15,871 bases of DNA from Nitriliruptorales bacterium (GCA_007126835.1 SLAO01000027.1:1-15871), one strand, 5' to 3'. Positions 1 to 8,164 are shown, counted from the first letter of the stretch. Program-made: numbers and translations. Notes: a model not told the origin generated them from the sequence alone.

Positions 1-657
1 CTGATCGCCGGGGTCATCACCCTGACCGGTCTGGGCCTCAAGCTGAGCGACGGGCTGCTGGCCCTGGCCGGGCAGACGCTGATCTTCACGATGCTGTTCG
101 CCATGATCGCCTGCCTGGTGCTCGGCATCGGGCTGCCCACGACCGCGAACTACGTCATCACCGCCACCCTGGCCGCGCCGGCGCTGCTGGCGTTCGACCC
201 GATGCCGGTCATCGCCGCGCACATGTTCGTCTACTACTTCGGCGTGATGGCCGACATCACCCCGCCGGTGTCGCTGGCCGCCTACGCGGCCTCGGGGATC
301 GCCCGCAGCAACCCCATGAAGACCGCGCTGCAGGCGGTAAAGATCGCGCTTGGTGGCTTCCTCGTGCCCTACATGTTCGTCCTGTCGCCCGAACTGCTGC
401 TCGTCGACGTCACCTGGTTCACGGGCACGAAGGCGGTGATCACGGCGCTCGTGGGCATCTACTGCGTCAGCGCGGCCGTGGTCGGCTACATCGACCGGCC
501 ACTGTCGCTGCTGCTGCGCGGCGTGCTGGCCGCCACCGGCCTGCTGCTGCTCTACGGCGAGCTCACCACCGACATCATCGGCTTGGGCGGCTTCGTGGTC
601 GTGTTCGCCTACCAATGGTGGTCAGGGCGCCGCATGCGTGCCGGGGCCGCCGGGTAG
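1..657 (+). CDS. TRAP transporter fused permease (DctQM type), C-terminal part; 5' end outside window
   Basis: The reading frame is open from base 1 to the TAG at 655-657, giving 218 residues of the C-terminal end of a longer protein. The visible part is strongly hydrophobic, with about five to six membrane segments. It contains the loop GIGLPTTANYV (about residues 42-52) and the stretch MADITPPVSLAAYAASGIA (about 83-101). From family knowledge, these are hallmarks of the large DctM subunit of TRAP transporters, especially the fused 4TM/12TM permeases. Such permeases move carboxylate-type solutes across the membrane using a Na+ or H+ gradient and a periplasmic or lipoprotein solute receptor. 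The receptor gene is not in the window, so the substrate cannot be named. The gene converges on the minus-strand universal stress gene, 34 bases away. The family call is firm; calling it fused rests on the C-terminal extension and is less certain. Confidence 0.88.
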   Translation: MIAGVITLTGLGLKLSDGLLALAGQTLIFTMLFAMIACLVLGIGLPTTANYVITATLAAPALLAFDPMPVIAAHMFVYYFGVMADITPPVSLAAYAASGIARSNPMKTALQAVKIALGGFLVPYMFVLSPELLLVDVTWFTGTKAVITALVGIYCVSAAVVGYIDRPLSLLLRGVLAATGLLLLYGELTTDIIGLGGFVVVFAYQWWSGRRMRAGAAG

Positions 658-691
658 CGCGACGGGAGGAGAACCCCCTCAGAGCTGACGC

Positions 692-1138
692 TCATGCCCG
701 GCGGGCGCGGCCCTCCTCTGGGGCCTTGACGGCCAGGACCGGGCAGTTGGCGGCGAGCAGGACGTCCTGGACGACGCTGCCCAGCACGAGCTTTCCCACC
801 GGGGACCGTCGCCGCATGCCGATGACGAGCAGATCGGCCCCGGCGCGGTCCGCGGCCTCGACAAGCGCCTGCGACACCCCGTTGGGAAGACCGTGGCGCA
901 CCTCGGTGGAGACCTCGACCTCGTCGCCGTCGATCTGCGTTGCCAGCGCCTCGAGCTCGGCTTCGAGCCGGTCGATGGAATCGCGCTGTGCACGGACTTG
1001 CGTGGGGCTCTCACCCACGTCGTGGCCAACGTAGGCGACCACGTGCAGGAGGGCACTCCGAAGCTGGGCCTCGGTGCGAGCCCTCTGCAGCGCCGCTTGC
1101 CCGTGGGGGGTGTTGGCGTACCCGACGACGATGCTCAC
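692..1138 (-). CDS. Universal stress protein (UspA family)
   Basis: This encodes 148 residues, the usual length of a single-domain Usp. The N-terminus SIVVGYANTPHG matches the first strand and ATP-binding loop of the family. The C-terminal half has ADLLVIGMRRRSPVGKLVLG, then SVVQDVL and CPVLAV. This is the G-x(n)-GS phosphate-binding signature, although the second glycine of the usual G-x2-G is an arginine here. Usp proteins are cytoplasmic nucleotide-binding proteins linked to stress and dormancy; the specific role here is unknown. The start is the GTG at 1136-1138, chosen because GGAGG lies five bases upstream and the Usp fold begins immediately after it. The open frame extends upstream into kgd, but that part is not Usp-like. 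The gene follows kgd on the same strand, 67 bases away, with its own possible promoter. Confidence 0.9.
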   Translation of the reverse strand: MSIVVGYANTPHGQAALQRARTEAQLRSALLHVVAYVGHDVGESPTQVRAQRDSIDRLEAELEALATQIDGDEVEVSTEVRHGLPNGVSQALVEAADRAGADLLVIGMRRRSPVGKLVLGSVVQDVLLAANCPVLAVKAPEEGRARRA

Positions 1139-1175
1139 GGTGACCTCCGTGCCGCTCCCGCTGATGGTTGCCGGG

Positions 1176-1181
1176 AGCCTA
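1176..1181 (-). promoter_or_regulatory. Candidate -10 box (TAGGCT) for the universal stress gene
   Basis: In the 67-base gap after kgd the minus strand reads TAGGCT, about 38 bases before the GTG start, which would leave a leader of roughly 30 bases containing GGAGG. The same hexamer occurs before the thioesterase and bpa genes in this window. No convincing -35 box is visible. It would allow usp transcription separate from kgd. Confidence 0.4.
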
Positions 1182-1205
1182 CCTGCTGCGGTGCGCTCGG
1201 TGGCG

Positions 1206-4200
1206 CTACAGGCCTTCGAAGGTCTCGTCGAGCAGCGAGCGCTCCTCGAGGTCGTGGATCGCGCCGCTGCCCGTGGCCGGGCTCGGGCTCTCGACGCGGG
1301 CCCGGTGACCCAGGGCGTAGTCGTCAGCGAGGAGGCGGTGCAGGCGCATGTGAGCGAACGGCCACGCGCCCATGTTCTCGGGCTCGTCTTGCACCCAGAA
1401 CACCTCGGTGGCGTCGGCGTAGCTCTCGACGATCTGGCGGATCTGCTCCTCGGGCCACGGGTACAGCTGCTCGACGGCGACGACGGCTGCGGCGGCCGCG
1501 CGCTCGTCACGCTGGCTGCGCAGGGTGTGGACGAGCTTGCCCGACGCCAGCAGCACCCGCGTGACCTGCTCGGGCGGAGCGGGGTCGTCGAGGACCTCGC
1601 TGAAGGCGCCCTGCGTGAAGTCCCGTGTGGGGCTCATCGCCTCCTTCGCGCGCAGCATCCCCTTGGGCGTGAGCACGATCAGCGGCTTGCGCAGGGCTCG
1701 GCGCACTTGCCGCCGGAGCAAGTGGAAGTACTGGGCGCTCGTGGTCGGCTGGGTGACCTGGATGTTGTCGGCGGCCGCCAGGGTCAGAAACCGCTCCAGC
1801 CGGGCAGACGAGTGCTCGGGCCCCTGACCCTCGTAGCCGTGCGGCAGCAGCAGGACCAGACCGGCCGTCTGACCCCATTTCGCCTCCGCGGCGACGAGGA
1901 ACTGGTCGACGATGACCTGCGCCCCGTTGATGAAGTCGCCGAACTGCGCCTCCCACATGACCAGCGCGTCCTTGCGCGCGACCGCGTAGCCGTACTCGAA
2001 GCCGACGGCGGCGAACTCTGACAGCGGCGAGTCGTAGATCGCCACGTCGGCCTGGTCGGGATCGACGTTGGCCAGCGGCATCCAGTCGGGCCCGCCGGCG
2101 TAGTCGACGAGCGCCGCATGGCGCTGGCTGAAGGTGCCGCGTCGTGAGTCCTGGCCGGCCAGCCGCACCGGTGTCCCCTCCAGGGCCACCGAGCCCAGCG
2201 CCAGGGCCTCGCCCATCGCCCAGTCCACCGCGTCGTTGTCGAGGATCGAGCGGCGCTTCTCGAGCTGGCGGCCCAGCTTGGGATGGACCGTGAAGTCCTC
2301 GGGCCAGGAGGTCACCGCCTGCACGACCTTTTCGAGCGTCTCGCGCTCCACGCCGGTCTCGACTGGCGGGAGGACGCCGGCGACCGGGGTGCGGGGCACC
2401 TCGGCGGGCGGCTCGGGCGTCGAATCCCGTGTCTCCTGGAGGGCGCGCTCGAGCTTGTCGCGGAACGTGTCCATCGACTGCTCGGCCTCTTGCAGGCTGA
2501 AGTCGCCGCGGTTGATGAGCTCCTCGGTGTAGATCTTGCGGACGCTGCGGCGACGCTCGATCGCGTCGTACATGATCGGCTGGGTGTAGGAGGGGTCGTC
2601 GCTCTCGTTGTGCCCGTGTCGTCGGTAGCACACCAGGTCCACGACCACGTCCTTGGCGAATGCCTGGCGGAACTCGAACGCCAGCCGCATCACCCTGACG
2701 CAGGCCTCGGGATCGTCGCCGTTGACGTGGAAGATCGGCGCTTGGACCATCTTCGCCACGTCAGTGGCGTACTGGCTGGAGCGTGCCTGGTGCGGCGCCG
2801 TGGTGAACCCCAGCTGGTTGTTGATCACCAGGTGGACGGTGCCTCCGGTGGCGTAGCCGTCGAGCTGGCTCATGGCGAGCGTCTCGGCGACCACGCCCTG
2901 GCCGGCGAAGGCGGCGTCGCCGTGCAGCAGCAGCGGCAGCACCGGGGTGTGGGGGCCGTGCTCGCCGCCCTTGCGGTCCAGCAGCGCCCTGGCCATGCCC
3001 ACGACGACCGGGTCGACCGCTTCGAGGTGGCTTGGGTTGGAGGCCAGCTCGACGTCGATGGCGGCCCCGGAGGCGGCATGGTGACGCCCCCGGGCCCCCA
3101 GGTGGTACTTGACGTCGCCCGAACCCTGGACGCTGCCCGGGTCGATGTCGCCTTCGAACTCCCGGAAGATCTTGTCGTAATCCTTGCCCAGGATGTTGGC
3201 CAGCACGCTGAGGCGCCCGCGGTGGGCCATGCCCATGACGGCCTGCCCGATCCCCTGGTCGGCGGCCGCGGACAGCAGGATGTCGAGCATCGGGATCGCG
3301 GTCTCGGCTCCTTCCAGCCCGAAGCGCTTGTGCCCGATGTACTTGGTGTGCAGGAACTTCTCGAACACCTCGGCGTCGTTGAGCCGCTCGAGCACGTGGA
3401 CCTGCTCGTCGTGGTCGAGCGCGGTGGGCGCCCCCTCTACCCGCTCCTGGATCCACGCCTTCTGGTCGGGCTCGGCGATGTGCATGTACTCCACGCCGAT
3501 GGTGCGGCAGTAGGCGTCGCGCAGGATCGCGAGGATCTTCGACAGCGGCAGCTTCTCGCGCCCGGCCAGCCCGCCGGTCAAAAACTCGCGGTCGAGGTCC
3601 CAGATCGTGAGGTCGTAGGTGGCAGGGTCGAGCTCGGAGTGCAGTTCGGTGAACGACTCGAACAAGGGGTTGAGGTTCGCGATCAGGTGTCCTCGAACCC
3701 GGTACTGGTTGATGAGGCGCCCCACGGCGATCTGCTTCTCGGCATTGGAGTCACCCTGGCCGGTGAGGACTCGGGGGCTCTCGTCTCGGTTCCAGCGCAC
3801 CGGCTCGTAGGGGATGTGCAGGCTGTCGAAGACCTCGTCGTAGAAGTCGTCCTCCCCCAACAGCAGCTGGTGCACCGATTGGAGGAAGAGCCCGGATTCG
3901 GCGCCCTGGATGACCCGGTGGTCGTACGTCGACGTCAGGGTGATGACCTTGCCGATGCCCAGCTCGGCCAGGACTCGCTCGTCGGCGGCCTGGTACTCGG
4001 CGGGATGGCCGATCGCCCCGACGCCGATGATGGCGCTTTGCCCCTTCATCAGGCGCGGCACGCTGCCGACGGTGCCGACCGTGCCGGGGTTGGTCAGCGT
4101 CATCGTCGTCCCCTCGAACATCTCCGGGGACAGCTGTCCGGCTTGCACCTTGCGGACCGCTTCCTCGTAGGCCCGGTAGAAGGTGGCGAAGTCGAGGTTG

Positions 4201-4871
4201 AACACGTCGGCGATGTTGGGGACCAGCAGGGTGCGGCCGTCCTTGCGCTCCACGTCCATTGCCAGGCCCAGGTTGACCTGGTCGGGACGGTGGGCATACG
4301 GCGCGCCCTGATCGTCGTGGTGGAAGGTCGTGGTGATCGCCGGCACGGCCTTTGCGGCTTGCACGATCGCCCAGCCGATCAGGTGCGTGAAGCTGACCTT
4401 GCCGCCACGGGTCCGACGCAGCTGGTTGTTGAGGATCTGCCGGTTGACCTCGAGCAGCTTGGCGGGGACCTCCCGGATCGACGTCGCCGTCGGCACCTCG
4501 CGGCTTTCCGCCATGTTGTCCGCGATCGTCGCCGCCACCCCCCGCAGGCGACGCGCGCCTTGTGGTACCCCGTCGCTGTGCGTGTCGGAGGGGCGGTCGG
4601 CAGCAGCCGGGGCGGGCGAGCCCGCAGGTCCGTCCCCGGTGTCGGTCGATTCGCGAGATCGTGGCCGCTCGGTCTCGGTTTCGGCGGCCGCGGAGCCATT
4701 GCTGCCGTCGCCAGCGCGCTCCGACGCCCTGCGCTCGGTCTCCCAGCCGGAGCGGTAGTCGCTGAAGAACTCGCGCCAGCTCTCACCGACAGAGTCGGGG
4801 TCAGCGAGGTACTGCCGGTACATCTCGTCGACGAGCCAGGTGTTGGTGCCGAACCGTCGTTGCTCCACCAT
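1206..4871 (-). CDS. kgd: Multifunctional 2-oxoglutarate decarboxylase / dehydrogenase E1 / succinyltransferase (Kgd)
   Basis: This encodes 1221 residues, close to the roughly 1230 of actinobacterial Kgd/OdhA. It works in the TCA cycle, decarboxylating 2-oxoglutarate with thiamine diphosphate and passing the succinyl group to CoA in a mixed complex with pyruvate dehydrogenase components. Domains in order: an N-terminal E1 segment (TWLVDEMYRQYL, about 11-22); a charged, low-complexity linker (about 42-110); an E2-like succinyltransferase domain with the catalytic DHRVIQG motif (317-323); then the E1 part from about 385. E1 motifs are GMAHRGRLSVL (547-557), GDAAFAGQGVV (651-661) and NNQLGFTT (684-691), which bind ThDP/Mg. 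Near the C-terminus are HGYEGQGPEHSSAR and LIVLTPKGMLR. There is no lipoyl domain, as usual for this fusion. The start is the ATG at 4869-4871, where the conserved N-terminus begins; a weak GGAAG lies upstream. The frame stays open to 5108, but that extension is not conserved-looking. In known relatives the enzyme is inhibited by the FHA protein GarA/OdhI, which is not in this window. Confidence 0.95.
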   Translation of the reverse strand: MVEQRRFGTNTWLVDEMYRQYLADPDSVGESWREFFSDYRSGWETERRASERAGDGSNGSAAAETETERPRSRESTDTGDGPAGSPAPAAADRPSDTHSDGVPQGARRLRGVAATIADNMAESREVPTATSIREVPAKLLEVNRQILNNQLRRTRGGKVSFTHLIGWAIVQAAKAVPAITTTFHHDDQGAPYAHRPDQVNLGLAMDVERKDGRTLLVPNIADVFNLDFATFYRAYEEAVRKVQAGQLSPEMFEGTTMTLTNPGTVGTVGSVPRLMKGQSAIIGVGAIGHPAEYQAADERVLAELGIGKVITLTSTYDHRVIQGAESGLFLQSVHQLLLGEDDFYDEVFDSLHIPYEPVRWNRDESPRVLTGQGDSNAEKQIAVGRLINQYRVRGHLIANLNPLFESFTELHSELDPATYDLTIWDLDREFLTGGLAGREKLPLSKILAILRDAYCRTIGVEYMHIAEPDQKAWIQERVEGAPTALDHDEQVHVLERLNDAEVFEKFLHTKYIGHKRFGLEGAETAIPMLDILLSAAADQGIGQAVMGMAHRGRLSVLANILGKDYDKIFREFEGDIDPGSVQGSGDVKYHLGARGRHHAASGAAIDVELASNPSHLEAVDPVVVGMARALLDRKGGEHGPHTPVLPLLLHGDAAFAGQGVVAETLAMSQLDGYATGGTVHLVINNQLGFTTAPHQARSSQYATDVAKMVQAPIFHVNGDDPEACVRVMRLAFEFRQAFAKDVVVDLVCYRRHGHNESDDPSYTQPIMYDAIERRRSVRKIYTEELINRGDFSLQEAEQSMDTFRDKLERALQETRDSTPEPPAEVPRTPVAGVLPPVETGVERETLEKVVQAVTSWPEDFTVHPKLGRQLEKRRSILDNDAVDWAMGEALALGSVALEGTPVRLAGQDSRRGTFSQRHAALVDYAGGPDWMPLANVDPDQADVAIYDSPLSEFAAVGFEYGYAVARKDALVMWEAQFGDFINGAQVIVDQFLVAAEAKWGQTAGLVLLLPHGYEGQGPEHSSARLERFLTLAAADNIQVTQPTTSAQYFHLLRRQVRRALRKPLIVLTPKGMLRAKEAMSPTRDFTQGAFSEVLDDPAPPEQVTRVLLASGKLVHTLRSQRDERAAAAAVVAVEQLYPWPEEQIRQIVESYADATEVFWVQDEPENMGAWPFAHMRLHRLLADDYALGHRARVESPSPATGSGAIHDLEERSLLDETFEGL

Positions 4872-4933
4872 CGTTGGGCTTCCGTCTCGCGTCGTTGGCT
4901 GTGCCGCGCCGTCTGTGGGGGCGGACCATCCCG

Positions 4934-4939
4934 ATGCTA
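4934..4939 (-). promoter_or_regulatory. Candidate -10 box (TAGCAT) for kgd
   Basis: In the spacer divergent from trmH the minus strand reads TAGCAT, about 62 bases upstream of the kgd ATG, implying a leader of about 55 bases. It faces away from the TAGCCT box at 4976-4981 on the plus strand. No good -35 box is visible. Confidence 0.35.
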
Positions 4940-4944
4940 TCCGG

Positions 4945-4973
4945 GCGTGCGCGTCGGATCCGCGCGGACACGC
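4945..4973. repeat. Imperfect inverted repeat between the divergent kgd and trmH promoters
   Basis: GCGTG at 4945-4949 is the complement of CACGC at 4969-4973, and CGCG at 4950-4953 can pair with CGCG at 4961-4964 or 4963-4966. The repeat sits between the two opposed -10 candidates, where both -35 regions would be. It could be a shared operator. GC-rich sequence makes chance repeats common, so this is weak. Confidence 0.25.
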
Positions 4974-4975
4974 AG

Positions 4976-4981
4976 TAGCCT
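4976..4981 (+). promoter_or_regulatory. Candidate -10 box (TAGCCT) for the TrmH-family gene
   Basis: TAGCCT lies about 35 bases before the chosen ATG. A start about seven bases after the hexamer would give a short leader carrying AAAGGAG (5003-5009), the ribosome binding site of the downstream gene. Confidence 0.4.
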
Positions 4982-5016
4982 CGCTGGGCAGACACCGGGG
5001 CCAAAGGAGCGTGATG

Positions 5017-5619
5017 ATGACCGCGGTCGGCGTCGGCCCGCACCCGAAGCCGTGGCCATCCGACCCGCGCCTAGACCCGGTGCTGCTTGCCGAGGGCGAC
5101 CGGCGCAACGTGGCCGATCGGTACCGTTACTGGCGGGTCGAGGCGATCAGAGACGACTTGGCTGCCCGGGCGCGCCCGCTGCACGTCGCCGTCGAGAACC
5201 TCCAGCACGACTTCAACATCGGGTCGATCGTGCGCACGGCCAACGCGTTCGGGGTGCGTGCGGTGCACGTGGTCGGACGTCGCCGGTGGAACCGCCGCGG
5301 GGCGATGATGACCGAGACCTACCTCGACGTGCGTCACCACCCCGACATGGAGGCGTTCGCTGGCTGGGCCGCTGACGAGCAGGTGCCCATCGTCGGGGTG
5401 GACAACCTGCCCGGGGCGTCTGACCTGCGCGACGTGTGCCTGCCGAGGGCGTGCGTGCTGCTTCTGGGCCAGGAGGGGCCGGGGCTGACCGAGACCGCGC
5501 GCGAGGCCGCCGCGGCGATCGCGTCGATCCCCCAGGTTGGCTCGACGCGCTCGATCAACGCGGGGGCTGCCGCGGCGATCGGCATGTGGGAGTGGGTGCG
5601 CCGCTGGGACCGCGGCTGA
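5017..5619 (+). CDS. TrmH/SpoU-family RNA 2'-O-methyltransferase
   Basis: This encodes 200 residues with all three SPOUT motifs of the SpoU/TrmH family. Motif 1 is NLQHDFNIGSIVRTANAFGV (61-80, with the conserved Asn and Arg). Motif 2 is LLLGQEGPGL (148-157). Motif 3 is IPQVGSTRSINAGAAA (171-186). These form the knotted S-adenosylmethionine site that methylates a ribose 2'-OH in tRNA or rRNA. There is no clear N-terminal L30e-like substrate domain, so the target nucleotide cannot be inferred. AAAGGAG ends at 5009, so the ATG at 5017 (seven-base spacing) is preferred over the ATG at 5014 or the GTG at 5011, all in frame. The gene is divergent from kgd and ends 20 bases from the convergent M20 gene. 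Confidence 0.92.
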   Translation: MTAVGVGPHPKPWPSDPRLDPVLLAEGDRRNVADRYRYWRVEAIRDDLAARARPLHVAVENLQHDFNIGSIVRTANAFGVRAVHVVGRRRWNRRGAMMTETYLDVRHHPDMEAFAGWAADEQVPIVGVDNLPGASDLRDVCLPRACVLLLGQEGPGLTETAREAAAAIASIPQVGSTRSINAGAAAAIGMWEWVRRWDRG

Positions 5620-5639
5620 CGCCGGATCGCCGTGGATGG

Positions 5640-6977
5640 CTAGACGACCTGCTCGGGTGTCAGACGTCCGCCGGCGCGTTCGAACTCGGCGGCGACGTCC
5701 TCGCGCAGCTTCGGGTCGCTCAGGAAGTCCGCGGCCGTCAGCGCCAGCGCCACGGCCCCGTCGATCGTGCCGGCGTCGGCGCGTTCGGACGCCGCCCATT
5801 CCGCAAATGCCGGCGTGTGGATCGTCACGTCGGGCGGGGCGATCGCCAGCGTGGGGTGGATAGCCGGCACGCGCACGCTGACGTTGCCGAGGTCGGTGGA
5901 GCCGGTCAGCTCCCGCGGGACGACCCCATCGGGCAGCGGCCGCCGCCCGCGCGGGGCGATGTTCTCGGCGTAACGCGCCGCGAGGGCGTAGTTGTTGCGC
6001 ACCGGGAGGTAGACGGGGCAAGGCTCCCAGTCGACCTCGAGCTGGGTCCCGGTGGCCAGCGCGGCGGCTTCGAAGACCTCCCGGGCGCGCGTGGACAGCT
6101 CCGCCAGGGTGCTGGGCTGTCCTGACCGCAGGTAGAACTGGGCGCTGGCCTCATCGGGCACGATGTTGGGCTTGGCTCCCCCGTTGGTGATCACCCCGTG
6201 GATGCGGTCGGTGGACAGCACGTGCTGTCGCAGCGCGCCGAGGGCCTGGTAGGCCTGGACCACCGCGTCGAGGGCGTTGCGCCCCATGAACGGCGTGGCT
6301 GACGCGTGCGCGGAGAGCCCTCGGTACGTAACCGACACCTGCTGCACCCCGAGCCACGTGTGCGTCGCCACGTCGAAGCTGTGCGGATGGAGCATGATCG
6401 CGCAGTCGACCTCGTCGAAGCCGCCGGCGTTGGCGATGATCTCCTTGCCGCCTCCGCCTTCCTCGGCTGGACAGCCGATCAGCTCGACGGACCCGCCGAC
6501 CTCGTCGATCATCTCGGCGACCGCCAGGAACGCACCCACCGCGGTGGCACAGATGACGTTGTGGCCGCACGCATGGCCGAGCCCCGGAAGGGCGTCGTAC
6601 TCGGCCAGGATGGCCACCCGGGGACGGCCATGGCCGGCGGTGGCGCGCACGGCGGTGCCCAGGCCGTAGGCGCCCACGTCGACGCCGTGGCCCGCGCCTT
6701 CGAGGACACGCGCGACGGTCGCCGCTGCCGCGTGCTCATCGAATCCCAGCTCGGGGTTGCCATGGATCTCGTGAGACAACGCGATCAGGTCGTCCGCCCG
6801 TGCCTCGACCGCGGCGGTCAACCGGTCGGCGAGGGCCCGCGCCGTGCCGTCGTGGGGTGACCGCACCGGCTCAGCCGAGGCCACGTCGCGTTCGAGGGCG
6901 GCGAAGCGCTCCGCCATGAGATCGGGATAGGGAGCCGAGGGAGGGTCGTATGGGCTGCGCTGGGTGGAAGGTGGCAT
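5640..6977 (-). CDS. M20-family metallo-amidohydrolase/peptidase (AbgB/PM20D2-like)
   Basis: This encodes 445 residues, normal for the M20 amidohydrolase group. It is a cytoplasmic, probably two-zinc enzyme cleaving amide or dipeptide bonds. Visible metal and catalytic signatures are LAEYDALPGLGHACGHN (124-140), the Glu pair in CPAEEGGGGK (169-178), LHPHSFD (196-202) and a C-terminal IHTPAF with the last metal-binding His. GLSAHAS (220-226) belongs to the dimerisation/lid domain. The phrase AEYDALPGLGHACGHN is typical of the aminobenzoyl-glutamate hydrolase and PM20D2-type branch, but the substrate is not determined. The ATG at 6975-6977 is chosen over the GTG at 6986. The ATG lies seven bases after a TAAGGT box, which may act as a -10 for a leaderless transcript; alternatively AAGG may serve as a ribosome site. 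The next gene upstream on this strand ends 58 bases away. Confidence 0.9.
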   Translation of the reverse strand: MPPSTQRSPYDPPSAPYPDLMAERFAALERDVASAEPVRSPHDGTARALADRLTAAVEARADDLIALSHEIHGNPELGFDEHAAAATVARVLEGAGHGVDVGAYGLGTAVRATAGHGRPRVAILAEYDALPGLGHACGHNVICATAVGAFLAVAEMIDEVGGSVELIGCPAEEGGGGKEIIANAGGFDEVDCAIMLHPHSFDVATHTWLGVQQVSVTYRGLSAHASATPFMGRNALDAVVQAYQALGALRQHVLSTDRIHGVITNGGAKPNIVPDEASAQFYLRSGQPSTLAELSTRAREVFEAAALATGTQLEVDWEPCPVYLPVRNNYALAARYAENIAPRGRRPLPDGVVPRELTGSTDLGNVSVRVPAIHPTLAIAPPDVTIHTPAFAEWAASERADAGTIDGAVALALTAADFLSDPKLREDVAAEFERAGGRLTPEQVV

Positions 6978-6984
6978 GCGCCGC

Positions 6985-7013
6985 ACCTTAGTGGCTGTGG
7001 ATCGCCCGGTCAG
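6985..7013 (-). promoter_or_regulatory. Candidate promoter for the M20 gene (CTGACC - 17 bp - TAAGGT)
   Basis: On the minus strand CTGACC (7013-7008) resembles a TTGACA -35 box and is followed after 17 bases by TAAGGT (6990-6985). The ATG begins seven bases after this hexamer, so the transcript would start at or beside the start codon. This is the only promoter candidate here with both boxes at standard spacing. The AAGG inside the hexamer could alternatively be a Shine-Dalgarno sequence. Confidence 0.4.
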
Positions 7014-7020
7014 GTCGGCG

Positions 7021-7033
7021 CGGCCACAGGCCG
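7021..7033 (-). terminator. Small hairpin just after the membrane-protein stop
   Basis: CGGCC, ACA, GGCCG forms a five-base-pair stem with a three-base loop, starting two bases beyond the stop codon of the membrane-protein gene on the minus strand. There is no U-tract. It could help end transcription ahead of the M20 promoter, but the stem is short. Confidence 0.3.
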
Positions 7034-7035
7034 GG

Positions 7036-8118
7036 TCAGGAGGTCAGCAAGGCCGCCCCCGCCGCGGCGGACAGCGCGAGCACCACCCGCAGCGGGAACT
7101 GCACGGCTCGAGCGGCGCGCGGGTCGAATCGCGCCAGCGCCGCCCGGTGCCCGGTGGCCACGGCGACGAGGTGACCGACCAGCAAGACCGCGACCCCGGC
7201 GATCGCCGGCCACGGGCGGGCGACGCCGGTGGCGTCGAGGAGCAGCCAGGCGTGATGGGCCAGCACCCACCCGGCGGTGGCCGCGGTCACCGCCGGCAAC
7301 AGGTACGACCGGAAGGCCGCCAAGCGGATCGCCAACGCTGCGGTCCCCACGGCGGCTGCCAGCGCTGCGAGCCCGACCGCCCCGCCCGGGCCGGGCCACC
7401 CTGCGATCAAGGGTGCGAGCAGGTGCGTCGCCGCGGCACCGGCAATGACCGCCAGCACGGCGCGCTGCCCCGGTCGTTCCTGGCGCTGGGTGAGGGCGGG
7501 CACGGGGCTGCGCAGCACCCACCCGGCCTCGCCTCGGCCAAGGGGGGCGACCGCGGCGACGACCGCGCAGACGGCGGCGGCGGGATCGTGCCGTTCGGCT
7601 CCGACGCCGCCGAGGCGCCACGTGACCAGGCCCCCGGTCACGACCAAGGTCGTCACGAGCCCGGCCAGAACCGTGGGCGGCACAGGCCTCGCCGTCGCGG
7701 CCGCGATGATTGCGGCGAGCGCGACGGCGGCGGGCCACGCACCGACGCGGTGCGCCCGCCGAAGTGCGGGAGCCGCTTCCGTCGAGCGATCCGGCAGGAG
7801 TCGCAGGGGGGAGATCGCTGGCCAGACGGGCCCGAGCACCGCCGAGGCCATCACGATCGCGAGCCACCCGATGCCGAGCGCCGCCAGGGTGCGGGGTGCG
7901 CCCACCACGGGCCCGGCCAACCCGACGCCGATCACGACGAGCGCACCTAGCTGGGCGGCACGCCGCACCGGCAAAGCGTCGAGGAGCGCTGCCACCGGCA
8001 GCGGTCGCCGCCGCGCCGGCGGCAGCCGTCCCTGCCTGGCCCACAAGCGCGACGAGCGCCACGCAGCCAGGGCGACGACCGCGCCGGCCGAGGCAAGCGC
8101 GGAAAGCGGTGCGACCAC
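7036..8118 (-). CDS. Polytopic membrane protein, weakly resembling 'fenitrothion hydrolase'-annotated actinobacterial proteins
   Basis: This encodes 360 residues with about ten hydrophobic segments and no signal peptide apart from the first membrane helix. Histidines lie in or beside several segments (THLLAP, LAHHAW, VGHLVAVATGH). The stretch ASAVLGPVWPAISPLRLL (about 107-124) recalls the 'LLG-VW-NP-R' region of actinobacterial membrane proteins annotated as fenitrothion hydrolase-like. That link is from memory and tentative, and no enzyme function is claimed. The frame is open far upstream, but that extension runs through the selenocysteine tRNA, so the true start lies after it. The GTG at 8116-8118 is chosen because AGAAGG sits six bases upstream. 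The gene begins 47 bases after the tRNA on the same strand, so read-through from selC is possible. Confidence 0.7.
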   Translation of the reverse strand: MVAPLSALASAGAVVALAAWRSSRLWARQGRLPPARRRPLPVAALLDALPVRRAAQLGALVVIGVGLAGPVVGAPRTLAALGIGWLAIVMASAVLGPVWPAISPLRLLPDRSTEAAPALRRAHRVGAWPAAVALAAIIAAATARPVPPTVLAGLVTTLVVTGGLVTWRLGGVGAERHDPAAAVCAVVAAVAPLGRGEAGWVLRSPVPALTQRQERPGQRAVLAVIAGAAATHLLAPLIAGWPGPGGAVGLAALAAAVGTAALAIRLAAFRSYLLPAVTAATAGWVLAHHAWLLLDATGVARPWPAIAGVAVLLVGHLVAVATGHRAALARFDPRAARAVQFPLRVVLALSAAAGAALLTS

Positions 8119-8164
8119 GCTGGCCCTTCTGCTGCCCTCCTGCCGCGCCGCAGCGCAGCACTCG

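Noticed and set aside
1074..2021. A 315-codon open frame on the plus strand across usp and kgd
   Set aside because: It is antisense to two firm genes and shows no domain features.
4872..5108. In-frame upstream extension of kgd by 79 codons
   Set aside because: The extension overlaps the divergent trmH start and promoter region, is Arg/Ser/Pro-rich, and lies before the conserved Kgd N-terminus, which begins at the ATG at 4871.
2283..5375. A 1030-codon open frame on the plus strand, opposite kgd
   Set aside because: It is the antisense shadow of the well-supported kgd gene. Its translation is rich in repeated Val/Gly/Asp/His/Leu runs without any domain pattern, and it also crosses into the trmH gene in another frame.
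5620..5639. Terminator hairpin between convergent trmH and M20 genes
   Set aside because: Only four-pair GC matches could be found, which is not above chance in this sequence.
6964..7950. A 328-codon open frame on the plus strand, opposite the membrane protein
   Set aside because: Its composition is low-complexity Gly/Arg/Asp/Gln with no recognisable fold, while the minus strand gives clean membrane helices; it is a shadow frame.
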